NCBI GenBank assembly: GCA_903844215.1
Contig: CAIMSP010000018.1
Coordinates: 1 to 36,863 of the forward strand
Direction: 5' to 3'
DNA: 36,863 nucleotides
DNA from: an uncultured beta proteobacterium
Lineage (GTDB): Bacteria > Pseudomonadota > Gammaproteobacteria > Burkholderiales > Burkholderiaceae_C
Positions within the stretch are counted from its first letter, which is position 1, and every line of letters begins with the position of its first letter. Made by a program: the position numbers and the translations under genes. Positions 1 to 8,776 of this stretch are shown here, piece by piece. Under the pieces are notes generated by a model. That model did no database searches and was not told the origin of the DNA. It worked only from the letters and a program-made list of their open reading frames with translations.

Positions 1-1
1 C

Positions 2-3000
2 GGCGGCAACGGCGACGACACCCTGACCTTCACCGCTTATGACGCGGCCGTGGACACCATCGACGGTGGCGCCGGCACCGACACCTTGGTGGCAGGCACG
101 GCGGTGGCGAGCTATTGGAATTTCAATATGGGGGTCTCGGCCGTGCAGACCGGCGGCACGATCCAGAACAACTGGGGGACTTCGTTCGCCAACTTCAGCA
201 ACATTGAAAACATCACGGCCACCGGCGCCAACAGCCTGTACGTCTATCTGGACAATGGCGACAACGTCATCACCGGCGGCAGTGGCTACGACTATGTGGA
301 CTACCGCAACGCGGTGTCCGGCGTGTACGCGAACCTCGACACGGTATCGCACAGCGTCAACGGGCAGACGCTGAATGCGCAGTCCGCCACCGGCGGCGGC
401 GGAAACGACACGCTGATCAATATCGACAGCATTTATTACGGCAGTCAATTCAACGACATTTTGTTTGGGAACTCGGGTAACAACCAGTTCAACGGCGGAC
501 AGGGCGCGGACTACATCGACGGCGGCGCCGGTACCGGCGACATGGCGCGCTACGATCAGTTCAACAGCGGCAGCGTGACCGTGTCGTTGATGACGCCGAC
601 CCTGAACGCGGCGCTGGGCATTGTCTTCACCGACACCGCCGCCGGCGACACCCTGGTGAACATCGAGCAGCTTCTCGGTTCGGGCTACAACGATTTTCTG
701 TACGGCGGCAGCGGCGCCGATTATCTGCAGGGCAATAGCGGCAACGACATGCTCGAAGGCATGGCCGGGGCGGACTCGCTGGAAGGCGGGGGCACGGGCA
801 CCTCGGACACGGCGAGCTACGCGCATGCCGGTCTGCTGGCAGCGGGCTCGGCCACCACCGCCGTCGGCATGGGGGTGACCGCCAACCTGACATCGACCAC
901 GTTCAGCAACGGACCGGCCGTGACCGCCTCGGGCGACGCCCAGGGCGACACCTATTCCAATATCTCGAATCTGCTGGGCTCCAACTACGACGACCGCCTG
1001 ATCGGCAATGCCAGCGCCAACATCCTCAGCGGTGGCACCGGCAACGACATCCTCGAAGGCTTGGGCGGCGCCGATACCTTCCAAGGCGGCACCGGCAGCG
1101 ACACCGTGAGCTACGAGCACGCCAACTCGGGCGTGGTGGTGGACCTGGGCCAGGTCGGCGTGATCGTTCCGACCGGGGACGCCGCGGGCGACAGCTTCAC
1201 CAGCATCGAGAACCTCACCGGCTCCAAATGGGATGACCAACTCACCGGCGACGGCAACAACAACGTGATCGACGGCGGCCTGGGAACGAACACGCTGGAT
1301 GGCGGTGGCGGAATTGACACGGCCAGCTACCTCAACGCCGGCGCGGCGGTCACCATCAACCTGGCGCTGAATACCGTCAGCGGCGGCGGCGGGCGCAGCG
1401 ACACGCTGGTGAGCATCGAGACGGTCATCGGCTCTAACTTTGCCGACAGCATCACCGGCAGCGGCGGCAACGACTGGATCGACGGTGGCGCAGGCGCCGA
1501 CAGCATCAATGCGGGCGCCGGTGTGGACACCATCTCCTACGCCAGCTCCAGCGGCTTTGTGACGGTGGTGCTCAACAGCAGCAGCTCCGACGGCAAGGTG
1601 CTGAGCAACTTCGAGAACATCTATGGCTCGATCTACGGCGACTCGCTCAAGGGTGACACACTCAACAACGTGATCGAGGGTGGACTGGGCAACGACACGC
1701 TCAATGGCGGTGGCGGTGGCGGCACGGACACCGTGAGCTACGCCAATTCCACGGCAGCGGTCGTCGTCAGCCTTCTGGCCAATACCGCCAGCGGCGGCGA
1801 GGGCAACGACACGCTGAGCGGCTTTGCCAACATCACTGGCTCGGCCTACGACGACATTCTCACCGGCGACGCCAACAACAACGTGATCGACGGCGGCGCC
1901 GGAGCCAACACCTTGATCGGCGGCGCGGGTGCCGACACCTTGATCGGCGGCAGCGGCACGGACACCGCCAGCTATGCGTCGTCGGCTGCGGGCGTGACGG
2001 TGAGCCTGGTGCTGGGGGCGAGCAACTCCGGCGGCGACGCGGCCGGCGATGTGCTCACCAGCATACAGAATCTGATCGGCTCGACCTCCAACGACAGCCT
2101 CACCGGTGACGGCAACAACAACCTGTTCGACGCCGGACTGGGCAGCAACACCATCAACGGCGGCGCCGGCATCGACACCGTGGATTACAGCGGCGCCAGC
2201 TCCCGCATGACCGTGGACCTGTCGACCGGCGGCGTGAATGCCAACGCCTTCGACGGCAGTCGCCACGACACGGTGAGCAATGTCGAGAATATCACCGGCT
2301 CGGCCTTTCTTGATGTGCTCACCGGCGACGGCAATGCGAACCTGTTTGAGGGCGGGGCTGGGGCCGACACCCTGATTGGCGGCGTCGGCAGCGACACCGC
2401 CAGCTACGCCCACTCGAGCGCGGGCGTCACCGTGAGCCTGGTGGTCGGCGCGACCAACACCGGCGGCGACGCGGCCGGCGATGTGCTGACCCAGTTTGAG
2501 AACCTCACCGGCTCGGCCTTGGATGACACCCTGACCGGTGACGCCAACGCCAATATTCTGAATGGCGGTGGCTCGGGCAACGACGTGTTGATCGGCGGCG
2601 GCGGCGCCGATCAACTCATCGGCGGCACCGGCATCACGACCGCGTCCTATGCCACGGCGGGTGCGTCGGTCACGGCCAATCTCAGCACCGGCAGCGGCAC
2701 TTTGGGCGACGCCAATGGCGACACCTATTCCAACATTCAAAATCTCACCGGCTCGAACTCGGGCGTCGGCGACACGCTCACGGGTGACGCCAACAACAAC
2801 GTGCTGGTCGGTGGCGCGGGCAACGATACGATGTCTGGGCTTGACGGCAACGACGTGTTGGATGTGCGCTCCGGGCGCGACGCGGCTTACGGCGGCAACG
2901 GCGACGACAGCTTCCTGGTGGACGCGAATGTGGCGAATCTGCCCACGTTGGTGCAGGGCGATGGGAACACGCCTTCGCTCAATGGTGGCGGCGACAGCAT

Positions 3001-3319
3001 CGTGCTCTCGGGTCTGACGGCGGGCGCCTACTCGCTCACGGCGCTGGCCAACGTGACCAATTCCATGGACATCCTGAACATCAAGGGCGATGGCGTGAGC
3101 ACGGCGCTGGGCATTTCCAGCCTGGATGTGCGCAGTTTCGTGGACGGCGGCAATGGCTCGCAAATGTGGATCAAGGCGGATTCGGGCGACAGCATCAACC
3201 TGAATCTGGCGGCCGGTGAAACCCAGCAAATGTTTGCCGTGACCGGTGGCTACGACTACGTGATCTTCAACAGTCTGGGGCAGCAAGTGGCGGAAATCCA
3301 TTGGCAAAGCGGTGGTTGA
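2..3319 (+). CDS. RTX (hemolysin-type Ca2+-binding repeat) secreted protein, C-terminal part
   Basis: The reading frame is open from base 2, so the gene begins upstream of the window. About 1,105 residues are visible. They are almost wholly glycine/aspartate-rich nonapeptides of the GGxGxDxLx type, which bind calcium and fold into beta-rolls in RTX proteins. Roughly twelve blocks alternate a phrase like ENLTGSAYDDILTGD, a run like NNNVIDGGAGADTLIGG, and a spacer like GTDTASYASSAAGVTVSL. The last 110 residues lose the repeats and end in a hydrophobic/aromatic stretch (YDYVIFNSLGQQVAEIHW), as expected of an uncleaved C-terminal type I secretion signal. The stop overlaps the GTG of the following secretion ABC transporter by 8 bp, so the two are probably co-translated. 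No enzymatic domain is visible; it could be an adhesin, an S-layer-like protein, or the tail of a secreted enzyme encoded further upstream. Confidence 0.93.
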   Translation, partial: GGNGDDTLTFTAYDAAVDTIDGGAGTDTLVAGTAVASYWNFNMGVSAVQTGGTIQNNWGTSFANFSNIENITATGANSLYVYLDNGDNVITGGSGYDYVDYRNAVSGVYANLDTVSHSVNGQTLNAQSATGGGGNDTLINIDSIYYGSQFNDILFGNSGNNQFNGGQGADYIDGGAGTGDMARYDQFNSGSVTVSLMTPTLNAALGIVFTDTAAGDTLVNIEQLLGSGYNDFLYGGSGADYLQGNSGNDMLEGMAGADSLEGGGTGTSDTASYAHAGLLAAGSATTAVGMGVTANLTSTTFSNGPAVTASGDAQGDTYSNISNLLGSNYDDRLIGNASANILSGGTGNDILEGLGGADTFQGGTGSDTVSYEHANSGVVVDLGQVGVIVPTGDAAGDSFTSIENLTGSKWDDQLTGDGNNNVIDGGLGTNTLDGGGGIDTASYLNAGAAVTINLALNTVSGGGGRSDTLVSIETVIGSNFADSITGSGGNDWIDGGAGADSINAGAGVDTISYASSSGFVTVVLNSSSSDGKVLSNFENIYGSIYGDSLKGDTLNNVIEGGLGNDTLNGGGGGGTDTVSYANSTAAVVVSLLANTASGGEGNDTLSGFANITGSAYDDILTGDANNNVIDGGAGANTLIGGAGADTLIGGSGTDTASYASSAAGVTVSLVLGASNSGGDAAGDVLTSIQNLIGSTSNDSLTGDGNNNLFDAGLGSNTINGGAGIDTVDYSGASSRMTVDLSTGGVNANAFDGSRHDTVSNVENITGSAFLDVLTGDGNANLFEGGAGADTLIGGVGSDTASYAHSSAGVTVSLVVGATNTGGDAAGDVLTQFENLTGSALDDTLTGDANANILNGGGSGNDVLIGGGGADQLIGGTGITTASYATAGASVTANLSTGSGTLGDANGDTYSNIQNLTGSNSGVGDTLTGDANNNVLVGGAGNDTMSGLDGNDVLDVRSGRDAAYGGNGDDSFLVDANVANLPTLVQGDGNTPSLNGGGDSIVLSGLTAGAYSLTALANVTNSMDILNIKGDGVSTALGISSLDVRSFVDGGNGSQMWIKADSGDSINLNLAAGETQQMFAVTGGYDYVIFNSLGQQVAEIHWQSGG
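1208..2760 (+). repeat. Degenerate DNA-level tandem repeat inside the RTX gene
   Basis: The phrase encoding ENLTGS or close variants begins near 1208, 1418, 1613, 1826, 2065, 2284, 2498 and 2738, giving a period of about 195-240 bp. Short nearly identical strings such as aacaacgtgatcgacgg recur (near 1259 and 1877, variant near 1666). This is a coding repeat with diverged units and is a likely place for recombination-driven length change. Confidence 0.75.
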
Positions 3320-5438
3320 TTCGGCTGCCGCAACCCCTAGCCCGAGCCATGCCACGATGACCCATCCAGCCACCGCGCAGGCCGAGAAGATGGCGGACAA
3401 GGGCATGGACCGGGCGGCGCTGTTGAGTGCCGTGCAAGGTCTGTGCGCGGCCGACCGGCGCGCGGCTTCCAAGCTGCGCCGGGTCGTGGGGCAACTGGCG
3501 CTGCGAACCGACAACTGGCCATCCCAGGTGCGCCGTTTGCAGCGCGCCGGGTGGTCCGCGAGCCACGGCGAAGCGGCCTTGCGCGAGATTCTGGAATTGC
3601 CCGGCGACCTCGCCTTGCTGCGCCTGTTTGGCGGCGGTTTCTTGCTGCTGCAGCGCGCCCAGCAGCGCTGGCAGACGCTCGATGACCAGGGCGAGCCGCT
3701 GGCCGACGTGCCGGATTCGGCCGGCGACGCCCTGACCGAGGCCGTGGTGTTGCGCATGCCGCGCACGCCGGCCAAGTCGGGTGCCTTCACCTCGCTGGCG
3801 GCACTCTGGCCGGCGCTGCGCGCCGCCTGGGCCGAGGTCGGTCTGGCCAGTCTGTTCGTGAACACCGGGCAGTTGTTGCTGCCGCTGTTTTCCATGCTGG
3901 TGTACGACAAGGTCGTGAACAACGGCGTGTTCGAGACCCTGTGGGCGCTGACGCTGGGCATGCTGATCTACATCGCCACCGACACCGGCATGCGCCTGGT
4001 GCGCTCCTGGTCGGCCGAGCGCATGGCCGAGGACCTGACCCGTCGCGGCGACGAATCCCTGTGGCACAGGCTGGTGGCGCAGACCGATTTGGCCGGTGGC
4101 TTTGCGCGCTTTCTCTCGAATTACCGCGATCTGGCCGTGGCCCGCGATTTTGTCTCTTCGTCTTACTTGCTGGCGCTGGTCGATCTGCCTTTTTTACTGC
4201 TCTATTTGCTGGCCGTGGGCTTGATTGCCTGGCCGGCCGCCATCGTTGCCACGCTGCTGGTGCTGCTCTACGCCGGCATCGGCTATGCGTTGCAGGGCCG
4301 CAGCACGCGGCTGGGCAAGGAAGCGGAGCAGCAAAGCACGCGCAAGCTGACCTTCATGAGCGAGGTCCTGAGCACGCTCGATGTGGTGCGCACGGTGCCC
4401 GGTGCCGCGGTCTTTCTGCGCCGCTGGCGCGACCTCAGCGCCGCGTCCGCCAGCATCGACGGCGAGCGCCGCGCGGCAGCGAGCCACTCCAGCGCTCTGG
4501 CTGCAGGCATGATGAGCTTGAGCACGGTCACCATGCTCACCGTCGGCGCCTATCTGATCGACGCGCACGCCCTGAGCGTGGGCGGACTGATCGCCTGCAA
4601 CCTGCTGACTGCACGCGCCATGGGACTGGTCACCTCGGCCTTCATGGTGCTGGGAAAATGGCAGGATTTCCAGCGTGCCGCCGTGCGCATGGAAAGCAGT
4701 CTGAGCCCGGCGCCCGAGCGCGAACTGACCTCGCGCTCCAGCATTGGCGGCCATATTTCCGTGCTCAAGCTGAGCAAGCGCTACCCCGAGCGCCCGATTG
4801 CGCTGGACGCCGTGTCGCTGACGATTGTTCCGGGCGAGCGCATCGGCCTGCTGGGCCGCCCCGGTGCGGGCAAGACCACCTTGCTGCGTTGCATCGCCGG
4901 CTTGTGCACGCCCGATTCGGGGCAAATCCTGATCGACGGCCTGGCGCTGGAAGATATTTCGCGGCGTGACCGCACGCGCTGGCTGGCATGGAAGTCGCAG
5001 GATCCGGCGCTGTTTCTCGGCACGCTGGAAGACAATCTGCGGGTCTCGGGCAGCGCACCCAACAGCCCACGTTTCGCCCAGGCCTTGTGGGCCTCCGGGC
5101 TGGACGATGAATTGAGCAGCGGGCGCATGACCTTGGGCATGCAACTGGACGAGCGCGGGGGCAACCTGTCGGGCGGTCAACGCCAAAAAGTCGCATTGGC
5201 GCGGGTGTTTGCCCAGTCCGCCCGGCTGCTGCTGCTGGACGAGCCCACGCTGGGCCTGGACCCGGACAGCGAGCGTCAGTTGGCCGTGCGACTGCCGCAA
5301 CTGCTGGGTCCGCAGGACGTGCTGATCATGACCAGCCACAGCGCCATCATGCTGGGCTTGACGCAGCGCGTGCTGGCCCTGGATGGCGGGCGCATCGTGG
5401 CCGACGGCGATCGCGAAAAGCTGCTGCGCGTGGCTTAG
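3312..5438 (+). CDS. Type I secretion system ABC transporter, permease/ATPase
   Basis: This 708-residue fused permease-ATPase of the HlyB/LapB/PrtD class would export the RTX protein encoded just upstream. Hydrophobic segments lie at about residues 180-430 (for example LLALVDLPFLLLYLLAVGLIAW). The nucleotide-binding domain follows: Walker A GRPGAGKT at 515-522, signature LSGGQ at 619-623, Walker B LLLLDEP with D643/E644, and H-loop His676. The first ~130 residues show no catalytic Cys of a C39 peptidase and do not obviously resemble the C39-like domain of HlyB. The GTG at 3312 overlaps the RTX stop by 8 bp; an in-frame ATG at 3357 is an alternative start that gives 693 residues. The membrane-fusion and outer-membrane partners are not downstream, so they must lie upstream or elsewhere. 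Confidence 0.92.
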   Translation: MVDSAAATPSPSHATMTHPATAQAEKMADKGMDRAALLSAVQGLCAADRRAASKLRRVVGQLALRTDNWPSQVRRLQRAGWSASHGEAALREILELPGDLALLRLFGGGFLLLQRAQQRWQTLDDQGEPLADVPDSAGDALTEAVVLRMPRTPAKSGAFTSLAALWPALRAAWAEVGLASLFVNTGQLLLPLFSMLVYDKVVNNGVFETLWALTLGMLIYIATDTGMRLVRSWSAERMAEDLTRRGDESLWHRLVAQTDLAGGFARFLSNYRDLAVARDFVSSSYLLALVDLPFLLLYLLAVGLIAWPAAIVATLLVLLYAGIGYALQGRSTRLGKEAEQQSTRKLTFMSEVLSTLDVVRTVPGAAVFLRRWRDLSAASASIDGERRAAASHSSALAAGMMSLSTVTMLTVGAYLIDAHALSVGGLIACNLLTARAMGLVTSAFMVLGKWQDFQRAAVRMESSLSPAPERELTSRSSIGGHISVLKLSKRYPERPIALDAVSLTIVPGERIGLLGRPGAGKTTLLRCIAGLCTPDSGQILIDGLALEDISRRDRTRWLAWKSQDPALFLGTLEDNLRVSGSAPNSPRFAQALWASGLDDELSSGRMTLGMQLDERGGNLSGGQRQKVALARVFAQSARLLLLDEPTLGLDPDSERQLAVRLPQLLGPQDVLIMTSHSAIMLGLTQRVLALDGGRIVADGDREKLLRVA

Positions 5439-5559
5439 GCGCTCGACTGCGCGGCGCGGGCCGCAGGCGTGACGGCCGCAGCAGCCAGGATCAATTTGAA
5501 CATGGATGTGCTGCAGCGCCTGTTGCCGAAGTAGCTGCGGGGCTGGGTGACGGCGCCAC

Positions 5560-5565
5560 TACAAT
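5560..5565 (+). promoter_or_regulatory. Possible -10 box (TACAAT) for the CDGSH gene
   Basis: TACAAT matches the sigma-70 -10 consensus at five of six positions and lies 49 bp before the start codon. The -35 position (about 5537-5542) is only GCGGGG, so the promoter call is weak. Confidence 0.25.
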
Positions 5566-5614
5566 GGCGCGGCGAGTTCCCATTCATTCCCCAGCAAAAC
5601 CCCAAGGATTCAAC

Positions 5615-5857
5615 ATGACGACCCCCGTTCGCGCCTCCGAGACCCCATTTCCCGTCGTCGTTGAAGCCGGAAAAGACTACTACTGGTGCTCCTGCGGCCT
5701 GAGCAAGTCGCAACCTCTGTGCGACGGTTCGCACAAGGGTGGCAGCTTCGCGCCGGTCAAGTACAGCGCAGCCGAAAGCAAGACCGTTTATTTCTGCGGT
5801 TGCAAGGCCAGCGCGAAGCAGGCACTGTGCGACGGCAGCCACAGCAAGGCCGTCTAA
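5615..5857 (+). CDS. Dual CDGSH iron-sulfur domain protein
   Basis: This is an 80-residue soluble protein with two complete CDGSH iron-sulfur motifs. The first uses Cys25, Cys27, Cys36 and His40 (CSCGLSKSQPLCDGSH). The second uses Cys61, Cys63, Cys72 and His76 (CGCKASAKQALCDGSH). Each should hold a 2Fe-2S cluster with the 3Cys-1His ligation known from mitoNEET relatives, so one polypeptide could carry two clusters, perhaps for electron or cluster transfer. The ATG at 5615 is chosen because AAGGA lies about 7 bp upstream; an in-frame ATG at 5564 has no such site and would add 17 unconserved-looking residues. It stands alone, convergent with the DUF1439 gene. The specific cellular role is unknown. 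Confidence 0.9.
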   Translation: MTTPVRASETPFPVVVEAGKDYYWCSCGLSKSQPLCDGSHKGGSFAPVKYSAAESKTVYFCGCKASAKQALCDGSHSKAV

Positions 5858-5863
5858 AACCAA

Positions 5864-5921
5864 CCCTCACCCCCACCCTCTCCCACCCTCGCCCGCGTGC
5901 GGGAGAGGGTGGGGGTGAGGG
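5864..5921. repeat. Perfect 21-bp inverted repeat, REP-like, possible bidirectional terminator
   Basis: The left arm 5864-5884 (pyrimidine-rich, beginning ccctcacccc) is the exact reverse complement of the right arm 5901-5921, with a 16-nt loop. It sits 6 bp after the CDGSH stop and 29 bp before the end of the convergent DUF1439 gene. There is no T-run, so it is not a textbook intrinsic terminator. Pyrimidine/purine palindromes of this style are common dispersed intergenic repeats in proteobacterial genomes, so it may be one copy of a repeat family. Confidence 0.8.
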
Positions 5922-5950
5922 CGAATCGCCGCCCAAAGTCCGACAGGCCG

Positions 5951-6538
5951 CTAGGGTTTGGCTGCCAAGCGCAGCGACACGCCTTGCGGCGTCACGTCAA
6001 TGCTGCTGACGCCGTAGCCCATGAGGCTGGCGCGTCGCAGGTCCTCGGGCTTGAACTGATAGATCAGTTGGTCTTCGAGTTTTTCCTGTGCCAGCATAGG
6101 CCCGAGCAGCGCAACGGCTTGTTGCGCCGCCGGCGACAGGCCTTCGATCTGCAGGCTGTCCACGCGCACATTCACCATGCGCAGCGCCTGCGCCTCGGCG
6201 TCAAAACGCAGGCCAAAACCCAGGTTCACCGAACCGCGGTAGTCGCGCCCGGCCAAGCGGTCGTGCAGCGACACGTTCAAATGGCTGGCAATGCGGTGCG
6301 CGTCGGGTTGCAGCGTCAGCGTCGGCGTGTCCACCGTGAAGACGAACACCTCCAGCAGCTTCTTTTGCAGCGGGAAATGGGCCGCCAGTCGGGATTGCAG
6401 CTCGGTTTGGGAAACCGACAGCGTGCGATCCCCCAGCAGTTGGGTGCAGCCCCAGAGCAGGAACAGCGGCAAGGCGAATACAACAACACGACGAAGGAAA
6501 AGCATAGTCCAGACCCGGAGCCAAAGAGGCTTGATCAT
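5951..6538 (-). CDS. DUF1439 family lipoprotein
   Basis: This 195-residue protein has a basic, hydrophobic N-terminus (LRRVVVFALPLFLLWGC) ending in a probable lipobox with Cys31 as the lipidated residue, so it is probably anchored in the envelope. The rest resembles DUF1439/YceB-like proteins: a beta-rich body with an amphipathic region that binds no recognised cofactor. The ATG at 6538 is preceded by GGAGG with 8-nt spacing, which decides the start over ATG 6505 and longer extensions. It begins 35 bp after hutF on the same strand and may be read through from the hut operon, but nothing links it to histidine metabolism. Function unknown. Confidence 0.8.
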   Translation of the reverse strand: MIKPLWLRVWTMLFLRRVVVFALPLFLLWGCTQLLGDRTLSVSQTELQSRLAAHFPLQKKLLEVFVFTVDTPTLTLQPDAHRIASHLNVSLHDRLAGRDYRGSVNLGFGLRFDAEAQALRMVNVRVDSLQIEGLSPAAQQAVALLGPMLAQEKLEDQLIYQFKPEDLRRASLMGYGVSSIDVTPQGVSLRLAAKP

Positions 6539-6573
6539 GCCAGAAGCCTCCATCGCCTTGCGCCCCGGCCGAC

Positions 6574-7974
6574 TCAACGCGGCCACAGGGCCTGCATGGC
6601 CTGCGTGTAAGCGCGGGCCAGTTCGGGCCAGGACGCGCCCGTCCCAGCGGCCGCACTGACGAGGCCCTGGCGCACGACTTGGCGCCCGGCCACAAACACC
6701 TCCTGGCAAGGCGCGCTCGGGCTGGAGAACACCAGCGCGTCCAGTGTCTGCTCTGCGGGCAGGCCGAGCAGCGCCGGTGCTGTGGCGTCGAGCACCAGAA
6801 AATCGGCGCGCTGGCCCGCTGCAATCGCACCCAGGGCGAGCCCGCTGGCGCTGCCGCCACCGGCCAGCGCGCCTTCGAACAGCGCTGCGGCCGTGCTGGC
6901 GCTGCCGTCATGGGCCGCCACATTGCGCCGACGCTGCGTCAGGCGCAGCGAATATTCGAGCAGGCGCAGCTCTTCGCTCCAGGCGCGCGTGACGTGGCTG
7001 TCCGAGCCGATCGACCAGCGCCCGCCCGCGCGCGCATAGCCCGTGTAGTCGAACACGCCGTCGCCCAGATTGGCCTCGGTGCTGGGGCAGATGACGATGG
7101 CCGCGCCGCTCGTGCTGACCGCTTGCAACTCGTCGGGCGTGGTGTGCGTGGCGTGCACCAGGTTCCAGCGTGCGTCCAGCGCGACCTGCTGCAGCAGCCA
7201 TTCGATCGGTCGCTGACCGGTGTGCGCGATGCAGTCTTGCACCTCCTGCGTCTGTTCGGCGATATGGATGTGCACCGGCAGGCCGCCGCTCTGGGCAAAG
7301 GCGGCGATCTCGTGCAGCGCGGCGGGCGCCACGGCGCGCAGCGAGTGGATGGCCACGCCGATGTGGATCTGGTCCAGCGCCTGGGTCTGGCGCTGCACGC
7401 CTTCGACCAGGCGCATCAGGCGCTCGGGCGTGCAGGCAAACCGGCGCTGGTCTTCGCGCAAGCCGCTGGCGCCAAAACCGGAGCGCATGTACAGCGTGGG
7501 CAGCAGCGTCAAACCCATGCCCACGCGCTGCGCCGCACGCACCAGCGCCAGCGACATCTGCAGCGGGTCGGCGGCGCCGGCCACGCCGTGGTGCAGGTAG
7601 TGAAACTCGCACACCTGGGTGTAGCCGCCGGCCAGCAGTTCGGCGTAGAGCAAGGCGGCGATCGCCTCCAACTGCTCGGGCGTGATGCGCAGCGCGGCCG
7701 AGTACATGCGCTCGCGCCAGCTCCAAAAATCGTCGACGCCGCCGGCCACGCCCTGGCGCTCCGTGAGGCCGGCGATGGCGCGCTGAAACGCGTGGCTGTG
7801 CGCGTTCACCAGTCCGGGCAGCACCGGCCCGCTCAGCAGCGTGGCACCGGCCCGTTGCGCCACTGGCGCATCGGCCTGCACGCCGCACCAGCGGCCGGCC
7901 GCGTCAACCTGCAGCAGCACGTCGCGCGCCCAGGCACCGTTGATCCAGGCCTGTTCGGCAAAGAAGGTCTTCAT
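6574..7974 (-). CDS. hutF: HutF, formimidoylglutamate deiminase
   Basis: HutF hydrolyses N-formimino-L-glutamate to N-formyl-L-glutamate and ammonia, the fourth step of the five-step (Pseudomonas-type) histidine pathway. The 466-residue product is an amidohydrolase-fold enzyme. Metal-binding NAHSHAFQRA (His59, His61) sits near the N-terminus, followed by HIHIAEQTQEV, VHATHTTPDE and GSDSHVTR, each carrying the expected metal or catalytic His/Asp. The start is taken at ATG 7974, giving MKTFFAEQAW as in family members; ATG 7986 in the same frame is an alternative that overlaps hutG by 11 bp. It follows the hutG stop by one base and is the last hut gene of the leftward operon. Its presence with HutG means formate, not formamide, is the one-carbon product. 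Confidence 0.95.
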   Translation of the reverse strand: MKTFFAEQAWINGAWARDVLLQVDAAGRWCGVQADAPVAQRAGATLLSGPVLPGLVNAHSHAFQRAIAGLTERQGVAGGVDDFWSWRERMYSAALRITPEQLEAIAALLYAELLAGGYTQVCEFHYLHHGVAGAADPLQMSLALVRAAQRVGMGLTLLPTLYMRSGFGASGLREDQRRFACTPERLMRLVEGVQRQTQALDQIHIGVAIHSLRAVAPAALHEIAAFAQSGGLPVHIHIAEQTQEVQDCIAHTGQRPIEWLLQQVALDARWNLVHATHTTPDELQAVSTSGAAIVICPSTEANLGDGVFDYTGYARAGGRWSIGSDSHVTRAWSEELRLLEYSLRLTQRRRNVAAHDGSASTAAALFEGALAGGGSASGLALGAIAAGQRADFLVLDATAPALLGLPAEQTLDALVFSSPSAPCQEVFVAGRQVVRQGLVSAAAGTGASWPELARAYTQAMQALWPR

Positions 7975-7975
7975 C

Positions 7976-8776
7976 TCATTTTCCATACCGGGCGGCGCAG
8001 GCGCCAAGGGCGCTTTGCAGCATGGCCTGGAGCAGCGGCGCGATCGCCCGCGCCCGGGCTGCGTCGTAGGCAAAGGGGGCCACTTCTTGCATGTACAGGT
8101 TCTGGCACATTTCCAGTTGCACCGCGTGCACGCGCTGCTCGGGCTGCCCATAGTGGCGCGTGATGTAGCCGCCCTTGAAGCGGCCGTTGAGCACCTGGCT
8201 GAACTGCGGCCAGTCCCGGCAGACCTGCTCCAGGGCCTGCGCAATCGAGGGGTCGGCGCTGGCCCCGCTGGCGGTTCCCAGGTTGAGTGCGGGCAAGGTC
8301 CCGTCGAACAGCCAGGCAATCTGCGAGCGGATGCTGTGCGCGTCCCACAGCAGGACGTAGCCGTGCAACTGCCGCAGGCGCTGCAGCTCGGCGGCCAGTG
8401 CCTCATGGTAGGGACGCCAATAGGCAAGGCGTCGGCGCTCACGCTCGACCGCATCCGGCACGCGGCCGGGAAGGTAGAGCGCGTCCCCGCTGAAGAAGTG
8501 GGTCGGGCACAGCTCGGTGTTGGCCGCGCCGGGGTACATGGGCGTGTCGTCGGGCGGTCGATTCAGGTCGATCACGTAGCGCGAGAGCCGCGGCTGCAAG
8601 ATCGACGCGCCCAGCGCCGGCAAGAAGTCGTAGAGGCGCGGCAGATGCCAGTCCGTGTCTTCCACGTCCAGCGCCCGTGGCGCGTAGTCGGCGCGCAACT
8701 CGGTGGGAATGTCGGTGCCGACATGCGGCATGCTGACGAGCAGCGCGCAGCTGCCACGGTGCAATTTGAATGTCAT
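7976..8776 (-). CDS. hutG: HutG, N-formylglutamate deformylase
   Basis: HutG hydrolyses N-formyl-L-glutamate to L-glutamate and formate, the last step of the pathway. The 266-residue length is typical for N-formylglutamate amidohydrolases. Recognisable family features include the early [11 protein letters not shown] stretch with its metal-binding His, the [12 protein letters not shown] segment, YVIDLNRPP, and [15 protein letters not shown] 8776 overlaps the hutI stop in the tetranucleotide ATGA, a sign of translational coupling. The gene pairs functionally with hutF just downstream. Confidence 0.95.
   Translation of the reverse strand: MTFKLHRGSCALLVSMPHVGTDIPTELRADYAPRALDVEDTDWHLPRLYDFLPALGASILQPRLSRYVIDLNRPPDDTPMYPGAANTELCPTHFFSGDALYLPGRVPDAVERERRRLAYWRPYHEALAAELQRLRQLHGYVLLWDAHSIRSQIAWLFDGTLPALNLGTASGASADPSIAQALEQVCRDWPQFSQVLNGRFKGGYITRHYGQPEQRVHAVQLEMCQNLYMQEVAPFAYDAARARAIAPLLQAMLQSALGACAARYGK

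Noticed and set aside
1208-2760. Regularly spaced repeats that might suggest a CRISPR array
   Set aside because: The period is 195-240 bp, units are diverged and in frame, and they encode RTX nonapeptides.
4194-5339. Open frame antisense to the secretion ABC transporter
   Set aside because: The sense strand carries Walker A, signature, Walker B and H-loop in order; the antisense product is low-complexity.
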